From: Thalassobacillus devorans MSP14
GTDB lineage: Bacteria; Bacillota; Bacilli; Bacillales; Halobacillaceae
DNA length: 64,000 bases
Direction of reading: 5' to 3'
Assembly: GCF_000496835.1 (NCBI RefSeq)
Contig: NZ_KI543237.1
Location: 625,582-689,581 of the forward strand
Shown piece after piece: positions 7,439 to 15,411 of this stretch (positions within the stretch are counted from its first letter, which is position 1; each line of letters starts with the position of its first letter). Both the position numbers and the translations under genes were made by a program. Under the pieces are notes generated by a model. It ran no database searches and was not told the origin of the DNA. It saw only the letters and a program-made list of their open reading frames with translations.

Positions 7439-9028
7439 ATGTTTCAAGTAAAAAAAGTATTACCAGCATTTCTTTTATCCGTTTCTCTCATAGGTACATC
7501 AGTTTCAGCTGCTCCCGGGGCAAATGATAGCTATAAGGAAAGATACATACCGGTTCAGCTATTAGGCATCAATGATTTCCATGGTCAACTGGACGTTTAC
7601 CGAACCATCGGTGACCGAAAGGCAGGAGGAGCAGAATATTTGGCTGCTTACCTGAAACAGTATGAACAGGACAATAAAAATTCGCTGCTTGTCCATGCAG
7701 GCGATGTCGTTGGGGCAAGTTCACCTGTTTCTTCCCTGCTCCAGGATGAACCTACTATTGAGATTCTAAACGAACTTGGTTTTGATGTAGGAACGGTCGG
7801 CAACCATGAGTTTGATGAAGGGGTTGCTGAAATGAAGCGCCTGATCAATGGAGGGACTCATGAAGAAACAGGAGATTTTGAAGGAGCTTCCTTCCCTTAT
7901 ACCGTAGCAAATGTGAAAGATAAAGAAACAAGCGAGCCGATCCTGCCTCCGTATGTAATCAAAAAAGTCAACGGCATGCCAATTGGATTTATCGGTGTAG
8001 TCACCACGGACACGAAGAACATTGTTCTTCCGAGCGGTATCGAAGGCGTTGAGTTCACCGATGAGACAAAAGCGATTAACAATGCAGCTGCACAACTGAA
8101 AGAAAAAGGCGTCGAATCCATTGTTGTACTTGCCCACGTTCCTGCTTCCTCAAACCAGGATGGTTCCAACCCTTCTGGAGAGGTTGTGGAATTTGCACCA
8201 AAAATAGACGATGAAGTCGATGTTATTTTCGGCGGGCATAATCATGCTTATGCGAACACGGTTGTAGATGGAAAGCTGATTGTGGAATCTTACTCCTATG
8301 GAACTGCTTTTTCTGATGTAGATTTAATGATTGATCCAAAAACGAAGGATATCGTTTCAAAGGAAGCCTCCGTGGTTACCACTTTTCACGACGCCATCGA
8401 ACCTGATGCAGAAGTGAAAGATATGGTAGATAACTACAGCAAAGAAGTGGAGGATCTAGTTCAGGAAGTCATCGCGCAGGCGGGCGAACCGATCACGACC
8501 GCTCCAGATGCCAGCGGAGAGTCCGCACTCGGCAACCTGGTTGCTGATTCACAACGGGCTGCCATGCAAACAGACTTTGCGTTTATGAATCCCGGCGGTA
8601 TTCGTGCGAATCTTGATGAAGGCCCAATCACATGGGGAGAACTATATACCATGCTTCCATTTGGAAATAACCTTGTAAAAATGACATTGACCGGAAGTCA
8701 AATAAAAGCAGTCCTTGAGCAGCAATGGTCAGGCAGCTACCCTCGGATATTGCAAGTGTCAGGATTAAACTATACTTGGGATGACAACGCTCCAAACGGG
8801 GAAAAAATCGTCGCCATGACAGACAGTAATGGCAACCCGATTGATCCCGAACAACAATACACAGTCACCGTCAACAACTTTATCGCCACTGGCGGAGACG
8901 GGTTTACGGTTTTGAAAGAAGGAACAAATCAAGTAACAGGTCCGCTAGCATTGGATGCTATGATTGAATATCTAAAACAACAAGAGGACATTAAAGCACC
9001 AGCTTTGAACCGAATTGATGTGAAGTAA
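7439..9028 (+). CDS. Secreted 5'-nucleotidase / 2',3'-cyclic phosphodiesterase (UshA-like)
   Basis: 529 residues with a signal peptide (about 1-24, ending SVSAAP). The N-terminal calcineurin-like metallophosphatase domain shows GINDFHGQ (about 41-48), HAGDVVG, GNHEFDEG and GGHNHA, the dimetal ligands. The C-terminal 5'-nucleotidase domain includes NPGGIRA, PFGNNL and a GGDGFTV nucleotide-binding segment. It would hydrolyse extracellular nucleotides to nucleoside and phosphate. ATAGGAGGTAG precedes the ATG. No LPXTG or anchoring tail is seen, so it is probably released. It converges with the M14 carboxypeptidase on a shared terminator that an insertion sequence now splits. Confidence 0.93.
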   Translation: MFQVKKVLPAFLLSVSLIGTSVSAAPGANDSYKERYIPVQLLGINDFHGQLDVYRTIGDRKAGGAEYLAAYLKQYEQDNKNSLLVHAGDVVGASSPVSSLLQDEPTIEILNELGFDVGTVGNHEFDEGVAEMKRLINGGTHEETGDFEGASFPYTVANVKDKETSEPILPPYVIKKVNGMPIGFIGVVTTDTKNIVLPSGIEGVEFTDETKAINNAAAQLKEKGVESIVVLAHVPASSNQDGSNPSGEVVEFAPKIDDEVDVIFGGHNHAYANTVVDGKLIVESYSYGTAFSDVDLMIDPKTKDIVSKEASVVTTFHDAIEPDAEVKDMVDNYSKEVEDLVQEVIAQAGEPITTAPDASGESALGNLVADSQRAAMQTDFAFMNPGGIRANLDEGPITWGELYTMLPFGNNLVKMTLTGSQIKAVLEQQWSGSYPRILQVSGLNYTWDDNAPNGEKIVAMTDSNGNPIDPEQQYTVTVNNFIATGGDGFTVLKEGTNQVTGPLALDAMIEYLKQQEDIKAPALNRIDVK

Positions 9029-9057
9029 CTCAATTAAAAGTAGCCCCAACTAACAAA

Positions 9058-9071
9058 GCACCCCGGGACAT
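9058..9071. terminator. Left half of an interrupted palindromic terminator
   Basis: GCACCCCGGGACAT ends at the insertion sequence. Joined to the right half at 10363-10387 it rebuilds a perfect stem, GCACCCCGGGACATCCA with TGGATGTCCCGGGGTGC around the loop TTAAT. It once lay between the convergent 5'-nucleotidase and carboxypeptidase genes. Confidence 0.8.
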
Positions 9072-9145
9072 TAGTGTGCACCCCTTAAAATAGACGTTGA
9101 AAAAACACCCGGTTACAACGTACGATTTTTAAGGGGTGCATTTTT

Positions 9146-9454
9146 ATGGCTTTAAAAGGACAAAAGAAAAGAACTTACCCATTCGAACTGAAAATGGAAG
9201 CCTTAACGTTAAAGAAAAAAGGTTGGACGAAACGCCAGATTGCCAATAAATTAGGGATTCATGATAGGGACTTGATCAAGGCTTGGGCAAGGAAATACCG
9301 AGCGCAGGGCGCTTACGGTTTGGTTGACAGGCGTGGGCGAGGGTCAAAGAAGAATGGGGAATATACGGATCAAGAACGGTATATCCGTTCGTTGGAAATG
9401 GAGAATGATGTGTTAAAAAAGTATTTCGAGATTCTAGGAAAGGAGAAGCGTTAA
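9146..9454 (+). CDS. IS3-family transposase OrfA
   Basis: 102 residues. Residues about 10-60 form the helix-turn-helix (FELKMEALTLKKKGWTKRQI onwards), which binds the terminal repeats. The C-terminus has heptad-like leucine spacing (RSLEMENDVLKKYFEIL) typical of the OrfA leucine zipper. The last codons contain a slippery heptamer at 9415-9421 that would let a share of ribosomes continue into OrfB. ORF upstream has only a weak ribosome site. Confidence 0.9.
   Translation: MALKGQKKRTYPFELKMEALTLKKKGWTKRQIANKLGIHDRDLIKAWARKYRAQGAYGLVDRRGRGSKKNGEYTDQERYIRSLEMENDVLKKYFEILGKEKR
9415..9421 (+). promoter_or_regulatory. Programmed -1 frameshift site of the insertion sequence
   Basis: A AAA AAG is in phase with the orfA frame (TTA AAA AAG). 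Slipping back one base leads into the orfB frame, which stays open from 9421 to the orfB stop. AAAGGAG follows about 15 bases downstream and may stimulate slippage, as described for IS3-family elements. Confidence 0.75.
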
Positions 9455-9504
9455 CGGCCTATCAAGTAATTGATGTTTTACGGGGAACCTACACGATCGA
9501 AGAA

Positions 9505-10317
9505 TTGTGTGCTTACCTTAGCGTTTCCAGGAGTGGATACCACAAATACCGTGCACGCAGGAAATGCCCGGATAAGGATCGTTTCTTGCGAAACCGAATT
9601 TGGGAGCTTTATGAAGCTTTTGATCACCGGTTTGGGTATCGACGAATTCAAGATGAATTAATCCGCCAGGATCAATGGAAGGTGAATCATAAAAAAGTAT
9701 ATCGACTGATGGATGACATGAACTTAAAAGCTAAAATACGCAGGAAACACAACAGCAAGCTTCGTATGAAAAAAGTGATGAAACCTTATATCGCAGACAA
9801 CGTTTTAGAGCAGAACTTCCAGGCGGAGAAACCAAATGAGAAATGGGTTACGGATATCACTTATATTATTGTGGGACAGGAACACCGTTATTTATCCGCA
9901 ATTATGGATTTATACACGAAGGAAATCATTGCTTATCAAATCAGTGATTCCTATGACTTAACCTTTGTGCTGGATACCGTAAAAGAAGCTGTTCATAAAG
10001 AAACAGACGCAATGGGACCTCCGATCCTTCACAGTGATCGAGGAGCCCAATATACGTCTGAGGATTACCATAACATACTGGCTGACCACCACATCACGCC
10101 CAGTATGTCAGGTAAAGGCAATTGTTTTGATAATGCCTGTATCGAAAGCTTCTTTTCCCATTTGAAAGTGGAAGCTCTCTACTATTATCCTATCGCAGAT
10201 ATCGATGAAGCTCAAAGAATAACGGAAGAATATATCTATTTCTATAATCACCAACGTGCTCAGCGAAAACTAAACCGCCTGACTCCTGTCGAATACAGAA
10301 ATCAGGCGGTTGCATAA
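9505..10317 (+). CDS. IS3-family transposase OrfB (DDE integrase core)
   Basis: 270 residues from the first ATG, but the frame is open upstream to the frameshift site, so the real product is probably an OrfAB fusion. An HTH_21-like region precedes the rve integrase core. The catalytic triad is visible: D in WVTDITYI, D in ILHSDRGAQYTS and E in CIESFFSHLK, followed by the usual YNHQRAQ tail. No frameshift or stop interrupts it. It cuts and joins the element ends during transposition. Confidence 0.92.
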   Translation: MCAYLSVSRSGYHKYRARRKCPDKDRFLRNRIWELYEAFDHRFGYRRIQDELIRQDQWKVNHKKVYRLMDDMNLKAKIRRKHNSKLRMKKVMKPYIADNVLEQNFQAEKPNEKWVTDITYIIVGQEHRYLSAIMDLYTKEIIAYQISDSYDLTFVLDTVKEAVHKETDAMGPPILHSDRGAQYTSEDYHNILADHHITPSMSGKGNCFDNACIESFFSHLKVEALYYYPIADIDEAQRITEEYIYFYNHQRAQRKLNRLTPVEYRNQAVA

Positions 10318-10359
10318 CCCCGGTGTTTTTTCAATGTCTACAGTTTTGGGGCTTGACCA

Positions 10360-10391
10360 CATCCATTAATTGGATGTCCCGGGGTGCTTTT
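10360..10391. terminator. Right half of the interrupted terminator
   Basis: It starts with the duplicated CAT, then the loop TTAAT and the arm TGGATGTCCCGGGGTGC, followed by TTTT. With the left half 1.29 kb away the hairpin can no longer form efficiently, so readthrough between the flanking convergent genes may have increased. Confidence 0.75.
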
Positions 10392-10402
10392 GCTAACTAT
10401 TC

Positions 10403-11407
10403 TTAACGAGCGTTCTCTGCCATTCGTAATGGCACGATTTTATTTTTGTTCCACGCTTGATCAAATGCGCTTGTCGGCAAATGTCTCTGCCCTGGATAGG
10501 CACCGATTTCAATCGTTAACCCTACCCGCTTGAATTCATCTACGAACCAATCGGTATAGCCGCCGCCTGATGGATTGGGCTGTGGGCTTACTGGCTTGTA
10601 GCCAGTAATCAGGCTGATGTTGTCTGCTACCCGCTTGTCGCGATCATATTGTTCTCCTGTCTGGCTGAAGTACCAATACACGATTTGGCCTGCTGAGTGA
10701 TAGGCGACTGTTGAGCGTGGTCCGGTTTCATAGGTGAAGCTGGCTAGATGACGGGCTTCTTTTGCCTGCATTGGATAATAACCTTTGAAGTCCTTATAAT
10801 ATGGCTTTCCACTACTGTATTTGATGTTTTCCCAGTCTGCCGGGTACTGACGGTTTAGGTCTTCCCCTTTGGCATTTGCTTTCCAGCGTGTAAAATCCCT
10901 CATTCCGTCATTCATTCTAATAAGATCATTATGAATAGAAGACGGCATTGCATTCAACCCCTGCTGCTGAAGCGTAACACCATCAGGATTTACCATCGGA
11001 ACGAACCAGATGGCAACGTCGTTAAGCAGCGTTCGTACCTGGAATCCATTGATGGTTGTGTTATTGGAATAAGCCTTCGCATATTCCTCTACCATTTTCA
11101 TATTAAGTGTCGAGGTCAGCCACTCCCTGGCATGGTGGGAACCATTGACAAGGATATTTTTATCCCCGCTGCCTACTTTCACCGCCCAAAGTTCTCTGCC
11201 ATATGGGGAAGTTCCAATAGATTTATAGGTTATAGCTTCAGGGTAACGTTCAGCCAATACCTTGATGTCTTTCGTTAATCTTTCATAAGAATAAGTAGTG
11301 TCTGGATCGACTTGTGACGCCGAAGCGGTATTTTCCTTAAGTCCCAACCCTCCAGAAAAAACGATCAAAAAAGCGAACAAACTCATAAACAAATTTTTGT
11401 AAAACAA
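10403..11407 (-). CDS. Secreted M14 zinc carboxypeptidase
   Basis: 334 residues. An N-terminal signal peptide (LFMSLFAFLIVFSGGLGL, mature from near TASASQ) is followed by the M14 catalytic domain. Zinc ligands are visible in GSHHAREW (H and E) and AYHSAGQ (H); NPDG and the catalytic Glu in LTIEIGAYPG are present. Some related enzymes cut gamma-D-Glu-mDAP in peptidoglycan stem peptides, others are general carboxypeptidases. The frame starts with TTG at 11407; an ATG at codon 8 is the alternative. A 3'-terminal duplicate of this gene lies at 7164-7303. The gene is convergent with the 5'-nucleotidase. Confidence 0.88.
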   Translation of the reverse strand: MFYKNLFMSLFAFLIVFSGGLGLKENTASASQVDPDTTYSYERLTKDIKVLAERYPEAITYKSIGTSPYGRELWAVKVGSGDKNILVNGSHHAREWLTSTLNMKMVEEYAKAYSNNTTINGFQVRTLLNDVAIWFVPMVNPDGVTLQQQGLNAMPSSIHNDLIRMNDGMRDFTRWKANAKGEDLNRQYPADWENIKYSSGKPYYKDFKGYYPMQAKEARHLASFTYETGPRSTVAYHSAGQIVYWYFSQTGEQYDRDKRVADNISLITGYKPVSPQPNPSGGGYTDWFVDEFKRVGLTIEIGAYPGQRHLPTSAFDQAWNKNKIVPLRMAENAR

Positions 11408-11524
11408 ACTTTCTCATTCCTCTCTGGTCTTAAGATTCGACAAACTTCTATGCTTGTTATCTATTAAACTACCGCATACACACGCCCATTTCACCACTAT
11501 TACAAAATGTTACATAAAATAAAT

Positions 11525-11566
11525 AATACGAGCTATCCCCCTCCTACTAAGGGAACAGCCCGTATT
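11525..11566. other. Imperfect hairpin in the 300-bp gap before the carboxypeptidase gene
   Basis: AATACG-A-GCT-A-TCCC pairs with GGGA-AC-AGC-C-CGTATT. The gap 11408-11661 holds no convincing gene. The role of this stem (leader or terminator) is unclear. Confidence 0.35.
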
Positions 11567-11661
11567 TACCTCTGCTAATCCATATCCTGTATTAAAGGGA
11601 CGATAGAAGTCTTATTCATTACTAAGATATGCATACCTCTAATTACCGGTTAACCTAAAAA

Positions 11662-11700
11662 ACACCCCGGAGCCTCCAATATCTGGAGGCTCCGGGGTGT
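11662..11700 (-). terminator. Palindromic terminator of the PQQ-type protein gene
   Basis: A perfect 17-bp stem (ACACCCCGGAGCCTCCA and its complement) with loop ATATC; the minus strand continues TTTTTT. It lies 8 bp after the stop codon. It is one of four intact members of the GC-rich palindrome family in the window. Confidence 0.85.
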
Positions 11701-11708
11701 GGTCTTGT

Positions 11709-13205
11709 TTAACTGGCAGTGTTCACTCTTTTGATTTTCCTGATTCCAAATACTAGTACTGCTATTAGTAAAGCGAACAACAAAATCGGAATACCATAAA
11801 CAAATGTGAAATAGCTGATTTGACTTTTTTCTTTAGCCACTGGCACGCTGAATTCGTCAGAAGCATTTTTAATATCCTCAGTCGGCAATGCATATACATT
11901 ACTGTCCTGACTTCCTACAATCAAGGTGTCATTCATAATGATTGGACCTGATGGAGCCAATTTTCCACCTAACTCTTTACGACCAATCTCTTCCCCTGTC
12001 TCGGCATCCAAGGCATGGACAAACCCCTTCGCATTGGAGAAGTAAACAACTCCGTCATCCGCTACTGGCGGAGCCTTCATAACTGCATTATTGAACTCCC
12101 AGAGCCGCTCGCCAGATTTCAAATCATAGGCATAAAACTTTTTAGTGATTGGACTTCCTACATAGATTTTGCCTTCGTATATAATTGGAGCACCGGATTT
12201 ATTGTTCTTTACAAATTCACCGATGCCAAGACTATCTTCCCAAATCACTTCACCAGTTTTTGTATCCATTGCGTAAATTTTGTGTCTGGGATGCTTTTCA
12301 CGTTCATTGATGAAGCCGCCTCCGCCAAAGAAACCTTTGATGGCTTCTTTATAGACTTCAACTACACCATCCCGATCGTATACTTGCTTCAACCGAACCG
12401 GCGTCGCGTCTTCCAGAGCAGTTGTCACGACAATCCCTTGGTCTACCGCAGGCGGAACATCATCCAGGCCGGCATTTACATTTTCAAACTCGGTCTGCCA
12501 TTTGATTTTGTCTGTAGTAAGATCGACAGAAGTAAAGGCATATGGTAACGGACCGCTTCCCCCGACAAATAGCTGATCACCAACGATGTTCGGGGATGAC
12601 ATACTTACCGTGTGGCCCAGGTTCACCTTTGTATCTGACTCTCCAGTTTCGGCATCAATTTTATAAAGATGGTCGTCTCCGGTAGCAGCATACACATAAC
12701 CGTCTTTGAAGGTAGGGGTAGGCATCACTTCACCTTTGGTATTAAATTTCCATTTTGTTTCTCCTGTTTCTGCATCTAACGCTAACACACCACTTTCCCC
12801 AGTTCCTCGGGTACCATCTTCCTGGAAGAACCGGTTACCGAATCCAACAAACACAGTGCCTTCGTTATAAATCATCTCAGAGTGAATCCAGTTAGGGGCT
12901 TTGCTTCTCCACAACTCTTCACCACTGTTAACATCAAATGCAAACAGATCACCAGAATTGTGGTTCCCGACAAACAGTTTGTCCCCTGCCACGACTGGGG
13001 TAGCACGTACCTCATCTGCAGTTTTAAACGTTTTCGCTTCCAGTGGCTCGACGCCTTCCTGATTGTATACGGCATTCTTATCGTCCTTCAGACGATACTC
13101 ATGCCAGGCATCCGGTCCAAATTCAGCGCTTGCCTGCACTGGAGTCATAAGTAATGGGACAGCCAGTAAGGCAGCCAATAATCCATTTTGCCTCTTCTTT
13201 CGCAT
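11709..13205 (-). CDS. Membrane-anchored PQQ-type beta-propeller protein
   Basis: 498 residues from the ATG at 13205, chosen because AAGGAG lies 8 bp before it; the longer frame begins with a GTG inside that site. A signal peptide (about 1-27, ending QASA) leads into repeated blades with the pattern DAETGE-WKF, DAKTGEVIW and YDLKSGERLWEF, at least seven units, typical of PQQ/BamB-like propellers. A single C-terminal membrane span (IPILLFALLIAVLVF) and a short basic tail follow, so the propeller faces outside. Function is unknown; it may be a binding or scaffold protein rather than a dehydrogenase. It stands alone between two palindromic terminators. Confidence 0.82.
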   Translation of the reverse strand: MRKKRQNGLLAALLAVPLLMTPVQASAEFGPDAWHEYRLKDDKNAVYNQEGVEPLEAKTFKTADEVRATPVVAGDKLFVGNHNSGDLFAFDVNSGEELWRSKAPNWIHSEMIYNEGTVFVGFGNRFFQEDGTRGTGESGVLALDAETGETKWKFNTKGEVMPTPTFKDGYVYAATGDDHLYKIDAETGESDTKVNLGHTVSMSSPNIVGDQLFVGGSGPLPYAFTSVDLTTDKIKWQTEFENVNAGLDDVPPAVDQGIVVTTALEDATPVRLKQVYDRDGVVEVYKEAIKGFFGGGGFINEREKHPRHKIYAMDTKTGEVIWEDSLGIGEFVKNNKSGAPIIYEGKIYVGSPITKKFYAYDLKSGERLWEFNNAVMKAPPVADDGVVYFSNAKGFVHALDAETGEEIGRKELGGKLAPSGPIIMNDTLIVGSQDSNVYALPTEDIKNASDEFSVPVAKEKSQISYFTFVYGIPILLFALLIAVLVFGIRKIKRVNTAS

Positions 13206-13270
13206 TCTTTCCACTCCTTAATTCATAAAAATATAATGACAAAATATTTACACTTCTAAGTACGGTGCAT

Positions 13271-13279
13271 ATTATAGCA
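13271..13279 (-). promoter_or_regulatory. Candidate extended -10 promoter element of the PQQ-type gene
   Basis: The minus strand reads TGCTATAAT, an extended -10, about 65 bp before the start codon. The same nine bases lie before the HTH-TPR gene at 39411 (40731-40739). The -35 region is poor. Confidence 0.4.
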
Positions 13280-13321
13280 CATTTTGTCGAGCATCCACAT
13301 TACAATTTAGTGTTAAGGGTA

Positions 13322-13350
13322 TGGGTATCCAATATCTGGATGACCTCGGG
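13322..13350. repeat. Degenerate palindrome copy
   Basis: The core TCCA-ATATC-TGGA, identical to the loop region at 11662, is flanked by weakened arms (GGGTA, TGACC). It abuts the intact copy at 13364. Confidence 0.45.
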
Positions 13351-13363
13351 CATGAACGAAAAC

Positions 13364-13400
13364 ACCCCGGAGCCCTCCAAATTTTGGAGGGCTCCGGGGT
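13364..13400 (-). terminator. Palindromic terminator of the glycosyltransferase gene
   Basis: Perfect arms ACCCCGGAGCCCTCCAAA and TTTGGAGGGCTCCGGGGT; on the minus strand TGTTTTCG follows. It begins 10 bp after the stop codon of the leftward glycosyltransferase. Confidence 0.8.
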
Positions 13401-13410
13401 AGTATTGGTA

Positions 13411-14511
13411 TTAATGCAATTTTTTATAAACGCTTTGGACTTGTGAGGCGAATTGATCGATGGAGAAATTGGCAGCTGCGTATTTTTGTAAGGCAGCTCC
13501 GATATGTTTAAGCTGTCCCTCTTTCTTTTGTTCCACTGCTTCTAATATCGCTTCAGCTATAGAAGTTCTACTCGATGGCTGAACCAGCCAGCCATATTTC
13601 TTCGAAGGTACCAGCCGCTTTACGCCTCCGACATCCGTACTTATAACCGGAACTTCCGCCCGTGCCGCTTCCAGTAAGACAAGCGGGAAGCTCTCGCTTT
13701 TTGAGGTCAACAGTTCTACATCCATCATCGGCAAAATACGGTCGACATCGTTCCGGTGCCCGAGGAAATAGACAGCAGATTGTATGTTCAACTCCTTTGC
13801 CAGCTTCTGAAGGTTATTCCGCTCCGGCCCATCTCCAACTAATACAAGCTTACACCCCGGACAGTTTTTATGAACTTCCCGGAAAGCTGCAAAGGCCAGT
13901 GCGTGCTGTTTGACCTGTTCAAGCCGGGCGACCATCACTACTAAAAAGTCGGCTTCCTGAAACCCGAGCTCTTCTCGTGTATAAGGCCGTTCCACCTGAT
14001 CATCAAAATCCAGGCCATTCAGTATCGTCGTAATCTTTTCTCCCGGAATCGAAAAGTCGAGCAGAACCTTTTTGAACCTTTCTGAGATAGCGATACAGTG
14101 GTCGGCCGAGCGAATCGCCCGTTGTTGGAGCTGCCGCATCACATTCCCTTTCCAGCCCTTGCCCATGAAATCATCCCTTGGGTCGCTGTGAACCGTGACG
14201 ACCCAGGGGATATCCAGCCAGTGCTTCATAGCATGGACAAGCACGTTCGCCCGCGGGCCATGAGTATGCACGATACCAATATTCTCTTCCTTTATGTAGT
14301 GCTTCAACTTTTTCATAACACGCAGGTCCAGCTGACGGGTTTGCCTGAATACAACCGTTCGGATACCAAGTTCACGAGCGCGCCTAATCATTTCCCCTTC
14401 CTCGAATACCCCGAGAACAAATGTTTCCCGGTCTAGTTTGTTGAGGAGAGAAAGGATATGGAACATGCCGCCTCCTGTTTCATTGCCTGCATTTAGATGA
14501 AGCACTTTCAT
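13411..14511 (-). CDS. GT4-type glycosyltransferase
   Basis: 366 residues from the ATG at 14511 (MKVLHLNAGNETGGG), which is the natural start of a GT-B fold; the longer open frame overlaps the tagA gene and has no supporting site. The N-terminal Rossmann half has the GGG loop; the C-terminal half carries LVGDGPERNNLQ, YFLGHRNDV and the EX7E-like ESFPLVLLEA motif typical of GT4 retaining enzymes using nucleotide sugars. It follows tagA by 26 bp on the same strand and probably acts on the same undecaprenyl-linked or secondary polymer. The exact sugar is not readable. Confidence 0.85.
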   Translation of the reverse strand: MKVLHLNAGNETGGGMFHILSLLNKLDRETFVLGVFEEGEMIRRARELGIRTVVFRQTRQLDLRVMKKLKHYIKEENIGIVHTHGPRANVLVHAMKHWLDIPWVVTVHSDPRDDFMGKGWKGNVMRQLQQRAIRSADHCIAISERFKKVLLDFSIPGEKITTILNGLDFDDQVERPYTREELGFQEADFLVVMVARLEQVKQHALAFAAFREVHKNCPGCKLVLVGDGPERNNLQKLAKELNIQSAVYFLGHRNDVDRILPMMDVELLTSKSESFPLVLLEAARAEVPVISTDVGGVKRLVPSKKYGWLVQPSSRTSIAEAILEAVEQKKEGQLKHIGAALQKYAAANFSIDQFASQVQSVYKKLH

Positions 14512-14537
14512 TATTGATACCCTCGTTTCTACTGACT

Positions 14538-15272
14538 TTATTTTTTCCTGATAATATGCCAAAGGAACCGCGGCAGCTGAAGCATGCGCTTCCAGCGGGA
14601 TGGACGTTTGATCAGCCGGTACAGCCACTCTAAGTTCAAACGTTGCCAAATCTTTGGAGCACGCTTCATTTCTCCGGCCCAGACATCAAGACTGCCTCCT
14701 ACCCCCATCATCAGGCCATGATCCAGCTGCTTGATTGCTTTGAAAATCCACTTTTCCTGTCTAGGAAATCCGAGTGCCACGAATATCAAATCTGGAGCAG
14801 CTGACTTGATCTCCTCCAAAATTGTTTTATCGTCATCATCAAAATATCCATGATGATAACCGCATACATCCAACTCGGGATAGGCTTTTTTAATATTGTC
14901 GGCTGCCCTTTCCGCTACTTGATCTGTCGCTCCCAGCAGATAGCACTTCAACTTTTTATCATTACCATAGTCTAGCAGCTCAAGCATCAAATCATACCCC
15001 GGTATTCGTTCTGGCAACGGTTTTTTTATGATTTTTGAGGCAATAATGATACCGATGCCATCTGCAACCACATAATCCGCTTCCTGCTGGAGGATATATT
15101 TATATTCCAGATCGGATTCAGCGGCCATCACGATTTCCGGGTTCGCGGTGACGACGAAGTTTTTCCCTTTGTTATCTAGCGCTGGGTAAAGATGATTTTT
15201 CAATAATTGTTGCTGTGTAATATTGATGAATGGAATTCCTTTAATGGAAACATAACTGGTAAATTTATTCAT
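14538..15272 (-). CDS. tagA: N-acetylglucosaminyldiphosphoundecaprenol ManNAc transferase (TagA)
   Basis: 244 residues from the ATG at 15272 (AAAGG upstream). It belongs to the WecG/TagA/CpsF family (GT26). Conserved blocks: FVVTANPEIVMAAE, VVADGIGII, ERIPGYDL, and FVALGFPRQEKWI followed by GVGGSLDVWAGEMKRAP. TagA transfers ManNAc from UDP-ManNAc to undecaprenyl-PP-GlcNAc made by TagO (35292), the second step of wall teichoic acid linkage unit synthesis at the inner membrane face. Unlike B. subtilis, where tagA is beside tagB, here it is about 17 kb from tagD/tagB and pairs with a GT4 gene. Confidence 0.92.
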   Translation of the reverse strand: MNKFTSYVSIKGIPFINITQQQLLKNHLYPALDNKGKNFVVTANPEIVMAAESDLEYKYILQQEADYVVADGIGIIIASKIIKKPLPERIPGYDLMLELLDYGNDKKLKCYLLGATDQVAERAADNIKKAYPELDVCGYHHGYFDDDDKTILEEIKSAAPDLIFVALGFPRQEKWIFKAIKQLDHGLMMGVGGSLDVWAGEMKRAPKIWQRLNLEWLYRLIKRPSRWKRMLQLPRFLWHIIRKK

Positions 15273-15293
15273 GACAAGCAACCTTTCGCTAAA

Positions 15294-15318
15294 TTTACAT
15301 AATTTTAGTAAAATGTAA
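15294..15318. promoter_or_regulatory. Inverted repeat in the tagA / ligase-like divergent promoter region
   Basis: TTTACAT and ATGTAA are separated by 12 A/T-rich bases, midway between tagA and the rightward operon. It could be an operator, but the region is so A/T-rich that chance is possible. Confidence 0.3.
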
Positions 15319-15411
15319 TCAAATTATAAAGAAGTGTTTAAACGAGCATAAAATCCATGAGCTACATTATATATGTGTGATAAGAACAAAATAATGATCG
15401 GGGTGAGATTT

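Larger units (their letters stand above)
9072..10359 (+). mobile_element. Complete IS3-family insertion sequence (about 1288 bp)
   Basis: Two frames (orfA, orfB) lie between imperfect terminal inverted repeats. The left end reads TAGTGTGCACCCC and later TAGACGTTGAAAAAACACC; the right end, reversed, reads TGGTCAAGCCCC and TAGACATTGAAAAAACACC. The 3-bp direct repeat CAT occurs at 9069-9071 and 10360-10362, and removing the element plus one CAT restores a perfect terminator palindrome. This fixes the boundaries; IS3 elements commonly duplicate 3-4 bp. Both frames look intact, so the element may still be active. Confidence 0.9.

Noticed and set aside
14512..14649. N-terminal extension of the GT4 gene
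   Set aside because: It overlaps tagA codons, lacks a ribosome site, and the GT-B fold starts at the ATG at 14511.
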